Assembly (NCBI GenBank): GCA_010024525.1
Contig: RGGS01000021.1
Span: forward strand, 1-11,624
Reading direction: 5' to 3'
DNA: 11,624 nt
From: Verrucomicrobiota bacterium
GTDB taxonomy: Bacteria > Verrucomicrobiota > Verrucomicrobiia > Methylacidiphilales > Verrucolacustridaceae
Under the pieces are notes generated by a model. That model saw only the letters and a list, made by a program, of their open reading frames with translations. It had not been told where the DNA came from and made no database searches. Below are positions 1 through 8,500 of this stretch, piece by piece. The first letter of the stretch is position 1. Each line of letters opens with the position of its first letter. Position numbers and translations under genes: made by a program.

Positions 1-216
1 GTTGAAACTGCCGAGTCCCCGCTCGTCACACAGCGCTTCTGCCTCGCGGATCCGACTGCGCATGGTCATTGCGAGAACATCCGGTCGGGCCGAGTGTGCC
101 TCCCAATACTGGCGACCCTCCTCGACCAACTCATTGATGCCATTGCATCGCAAGAAGTCGGCTTGTGTCGAAACCTTCACATCATTCAGATCCAATTGGT
201 CGAGACGCGACTTCAC
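1..216 (-). pseudogene. C-terminal remnant of a MidA-like SAM-dependent methyltransferase (runs off the window)
   Basis: Read on the minus strand from 216 to 1, 72 codons are open with convincing protein character: a TQADFL segment, then GINELVEEGR, then MRSRIREAEAL and finally RGLGSF at the window edge. This pattern (TQADFL..GI.EL....EAEAL....GLGSF) resembles the C-terminal end of the MidA/NDUFAF7-type (DUF185) methyltransferases, whose SAM-binding domain lies further toward the N-terminus. That domain is absent: an in-frame TAG sits at 223-225, just before the first possible start (GTG at 214-216), and the next 100 bases lead directly into pgl on the other strand. I therefore read it as a 5'-truncated remnant, or as a sequence joined out of context. 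The GTG has GGGGA directly against it, which is too close for a normal ribosome site. The open frame and composition are seen; the family is recognised from memory of the motif pattern. It could instead be a short unrelated gene whose 3' end lies outside the window. Confidence 0.45.
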
Positions 217-311
217 TCCCCTTGCCTACCCGCTTCCTCTCTTGCCGACCAGTCCAACTCTTCGAATTGCCCATCGCTTTTTCACAATTTTTTTGGCACG
301 GTTTTGCAGTC

Positions 312-992
312 ATGACTCTGCATGAATTCCCCACTCCCGGCGCCTGGATTGATGCCATGGTAGCCGGTTGGGAAGCCCTCGGCGGGCCCGCCCTCAAGGC
401 CCGCGGAACCTTTAACGTCTCCCTCTCCGGCGGTTCCACCCCGAAAGCCCTCTACCAAAAACTGGCCACCCTCTCTTGGCCTTGGTCCGCCACCCACCTC
501 TACCTCGGCGACGAACGCTGGGTTGCCCCCGACCATAAGGACAGCAACTACCGTATGGTCCAGGAGGCCTTCCACGGCACCGGCGCCAATATCGAGCGCG
601 TCCATAGCGAGATCGGCACGGCCGAAATCGGGGCCCGCGACTACGAAAAACGTATCCGCACCAATTTGGGCGATCCGCCCCGCTTCGATCTCATCCTTCT
701 CGGTATTGGGGATGATGGCCACACCTCTTCCCTCTTTCCGGAAACGGCGGCCCTCAAGGAAACCAAACTCCTCATGGCTCCGAACTTCGTCCCGAAACTC
801 GGAGTCTGGCGTGTCACCTCCACCTACACCCTCCTTCGTTACGCCCGGGCCATTTGGTTTGTCACCCGCGGTCCCTCCAAGGATCCCTATATCCGCGCCT
901 TGGCCGCCGAGGATGCCACCGCCTCCTTTCCAGCCGCCAAGGTTCGTAGTGACCGCGGAACCACGGAAATCTATCATTGCACCTCGCCATGA
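312..992 (+). CDS. pgl: 6-phosphogluconolactonase
   Basis: This cytosolic enzyme hydrolyses 6-phosphoglucono-1,5-lactone to 6-phosphogluconate, the second step of the oxidative pentose phosphate pathway. The 226-residue length is normal for the bacterial DevB-type family (about 225-240). Family motifs appear in order: SGGSTP at residues 39-44 (phosphate-binding loop), GDERW at 66-70, and GIGDDGHTSSLFP from 131 with the catalytic histidine at 137, followed by the usual RVTSTYTLL..AR...F segment. The ATG at 312 was chosen because homologues begin only a few residues before the helix that leads to the GGST loop. The frame stays open upstream to 165, but that stretch has no family character and overlaps the opposite-strand remnant. 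No good Shine-Dalgarno precedes the ATG; a run of seven T (288-294) lies just upstream. The stop overlaps the zwf start as ATGA (989-992), suggesting translational coupling. The last dozen residues (after SDRGTTE) are less family-like. Confidence 0.94.
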   Translation: MTLHEFPTPGAWIDAMVAGWEALGGPALKARGTFNVSLSGGSTPKALYQKLATLSWPWSATHLYLGDERWVAPDHKDSNYRMVQEAFHGTGANIERVHSEIGTAEIGARDYEKRIRTNLGDPPRFDLILLGIGDDGHTSSLFPETAALKETKLLMAPNFVPKLGVWRVTSTYTLLRYARAIWFVTRGPSKDPYIRALAAEDATASFPAAKVRSDRGTTEIYHCTSP

Positions 993-2387
993 GCCCAACC
1001 GCTCCCGCCCCTGCCAAGGCCAAAGCCGCCAAAACTGCCCCGACGGTCGCCGCTCAGCCCAGCCCGGCCAAAACGGCCAGCGGATTCTCCCGCCTTTTGT
1101 CATGGTCATCTTTGGAGCCAGCGGAGACCTGACGAACCGCAAGCTCGTCCCCGCCCTCTTCGGCCTCCAACACGAGGGAGCCATGCCGGCTGACTACTCC
1201 ATCATCGGATTCGCCCGCCGCCCCAAGAGCGACCAGGAATTCCGCCAGGAAATGAAGGAGGGTCTCGACAAGTTTTCCCGCCTTCGTCCGGTCTCGGATG
1301 CCGACTGGAAAAACTTCACCCCGAAACTCTCCTACCACCAGGGAAACTTCGACGACCCCGCCGCCTATCAGGCTCTCAAAAAGACCTTGGACGAATTCAA
1401 GAAAACCCGCGGGCTCACCCAACACGTCTGCAGGCCTGCCTTGACGAATCAAACCTCTTCCGCATCGACCACTATCTCGGCAAGGAAACCGTCCAGAACC
1501 TCCTTTACTTTCGCTTTGCCAATTCCATCTGGGAACCGATCTGGAACAGCAACCTGATCGATAACATCCAGATCACCGTGGCCGAGAAGGAGGGCGTCGG
1601 CACCCGGGGCGCTTTTTACGATGGTGTGGGTGCCATGCGTGACATGGTGCAAAACCACATGATGCAGTTGCTTTCCATCACCGCCATGGAACCGCCCGCT
1701 AATCTTTCCTCCGAATCCATCCGCGACGAAAAGGTGAAGGTACTCCGCTCCATCCCCACCCCCAGGGCCGAGGTCATTCCCGCCAGCACCGTCCGGGCGC
1801 AGTACGATGGCTACCGCCAGGCCGACCGCGTCTCCCCCGACTCCTCCACGGAGACCTATGCCGCTCTCAAGCTTCAAATCGATAACTGGCGCTGGTCCGG
1901 CGTTCCTTTCTACCTCCGCACCGGCAAAGCCCTCAGCACCCGTGCCTCCGAAATTGTCGTCGTATTCCGCCGGCCCCCTGCCGCCCTTTTCCGGGCGGAG
2001 TTTGGCGATCTCCTCCACCGCAATGCCATGCATATCCGTCTTCAGCCGGACGAAGGCGTTCATCTCTGCTTCAACGCCAAACAACCCGGCCGTAGCTCCG
2101 TCCAACCGGTTGATATGGAATTTTGTTACTCCACGGAATTCGGCTCCTACTCCCCGGAGGCCTACGAGCGTCTCCTGGGAGACGCCATCTACGGCGACTC
2201 CACCCTCTTCACGCGTGCCGATGAGGTGTTGGAGGCTTGGCGTATTGTCGATTCCATCCGGGATGGCTGGAAGAACAGTCCCATGGCCAAGTATCCGACC
2301 GGATCTTGGGGTCCTGCGGAATCTGACCGCATGTTGCAGGCAGACGGCAACAACTGGGTCGACCTCGACGCCCGCGCCAAAGCCTGA
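989..2387 (+). pseudogene. zwf: Glucose-6-phosphate 1-dehydrogenase, frameshifted and internally deleted
   Basis: Glucose-6-phosphate dehydrogenase oxidises glucose-6-phosphate to 6-phosphogluconolactone, making NADPH and feeding the neighbouring Pgl. The natural start is the ATG at 989, overlapping the pgl stop. It opens an Ala/Pro/Lys-rich leader (MSPTAPAPAKAKAAK...) whose GC-rich third positions hold until about 1093; that frame then stops at 1130. The enzyme continues one frame back, with PFVMVIFGASGDLTNRK (NADP-binding loop, 1096-1143) on to GLTQH near 1425. A second break follows. From about 1428 the family sequence resumes in another frame with LQACLDES, RIDHYLGKE (1461-1487, active-site region), the ITVAE strand, MRDMVQNH, and an intact C-terminus ending WGP.ESD...NNWVDL. 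Between GASGDL and HYLGKE only about 117 residues remain where homologues have about 165. Roughly 50 residues are therefore missing, spanning the NR.FY.A.PP strand and the EKP.G motif that binds substrate and cofactor. As written no active enzyme can be made. Assembly or base-calling error is a serious alternative to true decay. Confidence 0.93.
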
Positions 2388-2422
2388 TTGTTTTTAATTT
2401 CCTGACCGTCAAGTAGGTAGGA

Positions 2423-2439
2423 GCCGACCTCCGGGCGGC
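2423..2439. repeat. Imperfect GC hairpin downstream of zwf
   Basis: The 17 bases form GCCGACC-TCC-GGGCGGC, wait-free stem of seven positions with one A-G mismatch (loop 2430-2432). It lies 35 bases after the zwf stop inside the sequence GGAGCCGACCTCCGGGCGG. No T-run follows, so it is a poor intrinsic terminator. It resembles the kind of GC-rich intergenic repeat that recurs in verrucomicrobial genomes, but only one copy is visible here, so calling it a repeat family is inference. Confidence 0.3.
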
Positions 2440-2500
2440 CCGCATCGGATGTTGTACTTTCCATGATTCTATCGGCCTGCCGAGCCGTCGGGCCCTAACT

Positions 2501-2530
2501 AATCCTCATCTTAATCTTAATCTTGATCTC
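2501..2530. repeat. Tandem hexamer tract, five degenerate AATCTT units
   Basis: Thirty bases divide exactly into AATCCT, CATCTT, AATCTT, AATCTT and GATCTC. Read on the minus strand this is a run of (A/G)AGATT-type units. It lies in the convergent spacer between zwf and the giant peptidase and is followed by a pyrimidine-rich stretch (about 2529-2568). The repeat is seen directly. That similar hexamer tracts occur in gaps between genes of Opitutae-type Verrucomicrobiota is a recollection, not something shown here. Confidence 0.55.
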
Positions 2531-2573
2531 AACCCTCTCCCTTCCACCTCCCGCCTGCCCCCTTCCAACAGTC

Positions 2574-2590
2574 GCGGGGCTTCGCCCCGC
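2574..2590. terminator. Perfect hairpin abutting the giant peptidase stop; possible bidirectional terminator
   Basis: GCGGGGC-TTC-GCCCCGC is a perfect seven-base-pair GC stem with a three-base loop. It ends at 2590, the base next to the peptidase stop codon (TAG, minus strand, 2591-2593), and lies between two convergent transcription units. Neither side carries a clear U-tract, so classical rho-independent termination is doubtful; mRNA 3'-end protection or a recurring intergenic palindrome is equally possible. Confidence 0.4.
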
Positions 2591-5500
2591 CTATGGCTGA
2601 CTCACCTTCAGTCGCATGAACATCCTCGTGGCTCCCGGCGGATTCGTCACCGTGGCCGTCACCTCCTCGTAATCCCCCTTGTCCGTCACTGTCTCCTGCA
2701 CCCCGTTGGTGTCCCAGGAGGCGGAGGAAAGATCCCCGTTGGCCTGCACCGCGGCCGAAACCCCGCTGACTCCCTTCGCCCGCCGGTAGGTCATCGAGAC
2801 GGTGTTGCTGGGCCCATTACTCAAAGTCATCGCGCTGCCGCTATTGCCTGCGGCCAACGCCGGATCTAACCCCAGATAAAACTCCATCAGGTTGCTCATT
2901 CCGTCTCCGTCCGGATCGGCATTGGGCAAGGCATTATCCCCCGTCAGCCCTTTCTGCGTCGCCCAGTAGGACAGGGTCACGGCATCCACCACCGTCAAGG
3001 TGCCATCCACATACGTGAACGCATAGTTAGCTGCCAAAAAGGTGTTGGGCGGGATCGTCCGTGGGGCCACCGGATCGGACGGAGTGATCAAATACGTTCC
3101 CGCCAAGGCATTGCTGGCCGTACCCCCGTTGGCCGTCAGGGTCACCGTGCCGATTCGCTCGCCGGCCACCAGGCCGGAGGAGGTAAACTTTGTCTGCCCC
3201 ACGCCCAAGAGCAATTCCGTGCCTTTCAATTTCGACTGGTCATTCGCCCGCAGGGTGGCCGGTTTGGCCAAGATTTCCGCCAACAGACCCGTCGGCTGCG
3301 TCAACGTGTAATACCCGGCGGCACTCCCCGTCAGGCTGTAGGTCACCACCACTTCAATATCCGGTCCGGCATTGGCCGAGACAAAGTCGGCCAAGGGAGT
3401 ACCCAAGCCCAGGTTGGCGGCATCCTGCCCCTCCACTCCCACCAAGCCCGGGGATCCCGTCAAAGTGGCGGTGGTGGTTCCGTCATAGGTCTTGGGGTTG
3501 GCGGTCACCCCGGAAACCGAGATCTCCTTTTTGGCCACCGTGCTACTGGCCGTGGCCACGTTGACCGGCGTTGCCGCCAGACTGGTGCACTGCACGTTGC
3601 CCGCGTACGTTCCCGGCACGGTCGTGGCCGCCAACCGCACATAAACCGTGGTGGCCGCCAGCGTGCCGGAGGATCCTACCGTGACCGACGGGGCATAATC
3701 CGTCGCCGCCGCCCCCGTGGCCGAAACTTCATACCCGCTCGGTGCCGAAACCAGGATTCCCGCCGCTAGGTTTTCCCCGCTCAACCGGAAAGTAGTCGGG
3801 GTCGGCGAAGCCGTCCCATACGTCGTGCTCACACTACCCAAGGTTCCACTTGTCGAAATCACCGGTGTCACGTTGGAGGTGGTGACCAAAGTTCCATTTA
3901 CCACCAAACTCGCCTCACCGGTCGTTGAGGTTTTATAAACGTACCAGGTACCCGTAACATTGGTGGACCCCAGATTCACCAAGCGGAAGTTAACGGGGAC
4001 TCCGTTCGATATGTTCTGCAGGGATGCGTTTGTGCTTAAATCAATGGGCCCCAAAGAGGCGCCGCTAGAGCTGCTGCTGGAGAAACTCAAATTTGCAACA
4101 TCGGCAAACGCATTCGTCCCCACTTGTACCTGCAACACCCCATTGGTTGGTCCAGTGGCTGATCTGCGGTAATACAATTTGCTGATGTTCGTGATAGTCA
4201 TTTTGTAGCCATTCGTGGGGGTCAGGCTAAAACTAATGAACTGATTCGCGGCCACCGCGCTAGAGACCGTCCCACTGGCTCCCTGCAACCAACCATTGGC
4301 CCCCCAGCCGCCAGCCGAGGCAGTGCTGGTCGTCGTCAACCCAGAGCCCCGGGTCAACCCGACCGCCGATAAGTTCGCGGCGAGGGTCGTCGGTGCCAAG
4401 GGTGACGTTCCATAACTGGTTTGTGAGCCCACATCCCACGCTGCCAACGTGATGACCGAGGAGGCAGGCGCCACCACGAGGGTAAGGTTCTTGGTTCCCA
4501 CGCCCGCCGCATTACTAGCAGAGAGAACCACGGTGTTCGTTCCGGGTGTCTGGGGTATTCCGAATACTAATCCGTTACTGTTGTTAACGCTTAGTCCAGT
4601 TGGAAGATTCGAGGCGTCAAAGGATGTGGGCGAATTCGTCGCGGTGATTTGATAGCTAAAGACCTGACCCGCCGTTCCATTGGTGGTGTTCGTACTCGTA
4701 ATCACCGGCGGCAACAGAGGCCCGATGGCAAAGGTCACGTTGGTGGAGGTTCCCCCGAACGAGTTGCTGGCCGAAACCGTCACCACATTGGTCACCGATT
4801 CTGTGGGCGTGCCACTGATCAAACCGCTGGCAGGATTGAGGCTTAGCCCGGCGGGAAGGTTGGAGGAAGCTCCAAAGGAGCTGGGCGAGTTGTCGGCCGT
4901 GATCGCATAGGTCAAGGGGTTGCCAACCTGCCCGCTCACGTTGGTCGCGCTGGTAATCGTGGTCGGCGCGGCGCTGGGGGCCGTAGAGGAAATGACGATG
5001 TCATCCAGGAAGAGCCGCTTTTTGCCAACGGTTTGGAAAGTCACCGAGGAGGTCGACGATCCGCCCGAAAGATTAAGGCTCTTAGTTTCAAAGGCATTGC
5101 TCATCGTCGCAGTGTAGGAGATCGAGTTCGAAACCCCATTGGCCACCACCACCACCGGTCCTTCCGCTGTGGTCCAGCCTTTGACCTTGAAGCTAACACT
5201 GAATGCTCCTCCGTTCGCAGAAAGGTTAAGTGTTCGAGTTGTGATTGAGCCTGCGTTCCCACTGGAACCAAGTTTGAGGGCACCGCCAGCTTGATAAGCA
5301 GTAGCTAACGTCGGAAAATTACTGTTAACGCCCCATGAGGTAGTATTGTTAGTTGAAATATTGTCCCCATTGGTGCACGAGGAGAAATTTTCGCTAAGAT
5401 AAGTCACGGTTCCTCCGCCGCTCGCCGGCGCGATCCCGATCACCAGGTTGTTCGACCCCGTGCCCGCCACGTTGGAGGCAAAAATGACCGCCGTGTTGGT

Positions 5501-8500
5501 TCCCGCCACCGTCGGTGTCCCCGTGATGGCCCCACTCTGGGAGTTTACGCTCAATCCCGCCGGCAGATTGGAGGCTCCGAAACTGGTTGGACTGTTCGAG
5601 GCTGTGATCGTATAGGAGAAAGCCGTGCCCACCGTGCCACTGGCCGTCCCAATGCTGGTAATGACCGGAACCTGCGGCGGGGTGATCGTAAAAGTCACGT
5701 TGCTGGTGCCCCTTCCTGAACTGTTGCTGGCGAAAATCTGGGCCACGTTGGTGCCCGCCAGCGTGGGGGCTCCGGAAACCAGCCCGTTGGTGGTGTTCAC
5801 CGAAAGACCGGTCGGCAAGTTGGAGGCCCCGAACGAGGTGGGTCCGTTGGAGGCGGTGATCTGGTAGGATAGGCTCACCCCCACAAACCCGCTCACCGCG
5901 TTGGTGCTGGTGATGACCGGCGGGGCCGCCACGCTGCCCGCGTTGCGGGGATTAGGTGTGCCGGTGGTGAAATCCGCGGCGTTGTTGTCGGTATCCGTCG
6001 TCCCGCCCCCGGCCCGGAAAACAGCCGTGGTGGCCGAGGGGGCTGGCGCCGGCCCGGCTCCCTCGTACCCGTTGGCCGTGGTGCCATACCCCACCAAGTC
6101 TTGCAGCCCCGTGGATCCCACGGGATTGGCCCCAGAAAGTGCCGTCGTCGAATTTACCAAGGCCACCTTTCCCGCTGTGGCTGACATCGCCGTGGCTCCC
6201 GTCGCGTCCGGGGTCGGCAAGGCCGAGCCGGTGGTTCCTGCGGTGCTCATTGCCACGAGGAAATATTTCCCCGCTCCGATCGATCCGATCAGCGTCGCCG
6301 GGGTCCATGAGGTCCCCGCGGCGCTGGCGTACTGAACCGACCAACCGGCCAAGGACTGGCTCGTGCCGCTCCGATTGTAGAGCTCGATGTAATCCTGGTT
6401 GTAGGTCGCTCCCGAATTCCCTCCGCCCCCATACACCTGACTTATGATCACCGGGGTTACCGGGGCCGGACCCAGCAGAAAAGTATAGATCACTGTTCCC
6501 AAATCAGTCGTGCCGTCCTTCAGGCTCAACACCGCATCAAAGGTCGCCCCTAATGTCCCGGCCACGCTGAAGCTGAAGTTTTTTGTCACGGCCGCACCGC
6601 CCGCCGTCAAACTCCCGTAATTCTGCACGGCATCCGCACCAGGAGTCACTCCATTGACCGCCGTCAGGGTCGCCGTCACGTTAGCGGCATCCAGCGTTCC
6701 CACATTCTTCAGCGTGAATCCCACCGTTACGGCCTCATTGGGATCGATCGCGTTGTTGGCCGGGCTATTGCCCTCGGTCACTAGGGTGCTGCCGGCGGAA
6801 ACGACGGCCGCCGACTGCACCTCGTTGACATTGTAGGCCACCAAAGCGAAGTCCTGATCCAAAGAGCTGCTGTTGTTCGGCACCCCGTCCGAATTGATGT
6901 TCGTCGCCGCCACCGTGATCACCAGACTCCCTGTCGTTCCCGCGGGCAAAAATACGCTTTCCACATTGTTGCGCGCGTCTGCCGAGCCGCCGGTGATCGA
7001 AGTTCCCTTGCTAAAGACGTTCCCCTTGTAGCTCGTGCCATTTACCACCACCGTGAGGTCTAAATTGTTTTTGTAGGCGTTTCCAGTTGTCGAGCCCGGC
7101 GCATCGGTCCAAGCCACCGTGATTCGCACCGGCTTGGCGCTGGAACTGATCGTTCCCGTGTAACTGCGGGTCTGTCCCGAAGCCGTGAAAAGGTCCACAC
7201 CAACTTGATCCCGCAAAAGCCGTGGCGTGGCGTCAAAGGAGGTATCGAGATTGACCATCCCCATCCCCTGATTATTGGAGTAGAGATTGTCATTGGCGGA
7301 AACACCCGTCATGTAGCGGGCGGCATTCACCATGTAGGCCTTGATCATCGCTGGACTGGCAGGGTTCGCCGCCGTCGCCCATCCCTTGTTGATAAACCAC
7401 TGCCAAACCAGTGCCGCCGCACCCGCGACTCCGGGGGTGGAGTGACTTGTGCCAGAGGAAGCGGTGTAAAACTGCTGGCCTGCGGAGGGGAAATAGATGC
7501 TGCTCACCCCGCCGCTCACCCCTGATCCATCAAAGATCGCCAGCTTCGTTCCCGTTCCACTCATCGTCTTCACCGCCTGTGGCACCCCGCCTGAAACGTG
7601 GGTTCCCGGCGCCACAATGTCAGGCTTGGCTCGGCTGTCTGCACAAGGACCTCGACTGGAAAAATCAATAATGTCGTTCGCACTATCCGCCCCGATGTCG
7701 GCCACCCCGCTGCTATCGGCCCCACCGAACGGCTGGACGTTCTCCGCCGCTCCGGCGGTAATCACGTTTTTGGCTGTGCCGGGGGATCCCACCGTCTTGG
7801 TCCCTGATCCGGCGTTGCCGGCCGCAAAGACAAAGGTCATCTGCTGGTTGCCCGCCGTAGCCACGGCCGACCCAGTGGGCTGGGCGTCACGCACCAGTCG
7901 GTCATAATTCTGGGCATCCAAATCATAGGCACCGGCCGTGTCGGCTCCCCAAGAATTGCCGCTCACCCGGGCCCCGTCCCGGTAGGCTCGTGCGGCGAGG
8001 TTATCGTAGTTGGGAGTCGTGAAATTACTGGCATCGAAAATGATCGATCCCCCCAACTTCACATACGGACAGACCCCCATACCGAAATGATAGCCGGAGG
8101 AATCCACATGGGGCGACGTGTTCAGATTTACCTGTCCCCCGATGATATGGGCGTTGAGGTTCCCGTGCCCATCCTGCGCCTGCGTCACGCTGCCGGTGTT
8201 GGCGGTGCCCTCCAGCCGGTTATAGACCACCCGCGAGGGGCTGTTGGTGATCGTCCCATCTTTATAGAGAGCAAAGTGGTTGACGTTGGTGGTGCCGTTG
8301 TCGATCGGTGAATCCGTTACATCCACCACCAACCCCGAGCTATCGAACTGCGCTTGGGTAAAACCTTTGTCAGTCAACCATGCCAGATATCCCGATCCCA
8401 GCACGGGAACACTTCCGTTCAGCTGCGCCGCCATGATGATCGCCTGCCTCTCGCACATCATTTTTGGCAATGTGTAGGGTCCGATCGAGATGATGTCCGG

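Noticed and set aside
278..300. T7 run before pgl as an intrinsic terminator
   Set aside because: No stable hairpin precedes it, and no plus-strand gene ends upstream within the window.
1088..1102. Programmed -1 ribosomal frameshift in zwf
   Set aside because: The direction is right, but CCTTTTG is not a canonical slippery heptamer (tRNA for CTT would mispair on CCT). The second lesion downstream cannot be rescued by frameshifting, so an indel is simpler.
282..1184. Open minus-strand frame of 300 codons antisense to pgl and the zwf start
   Set aside because: It is Gly/Arg-rich with no recognisable motif and mirrors the GC-rich codons of pgl and zwf, both of which have clear family motifs on the plus strand.
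1449..2105. Open minus-strand frame of 218 codons opposite zwf
   Set aside because: It is a composition shadow of the conserved dehydrogenase C-terminal part.
5420..5923. Repeated DNA in the Ig pairs as a CRISPR or tandem-repeat array
   Set aside because: The similarity follows protein units of 84-85 residues with diverged codons and no conserved short repeat with unique spacers.
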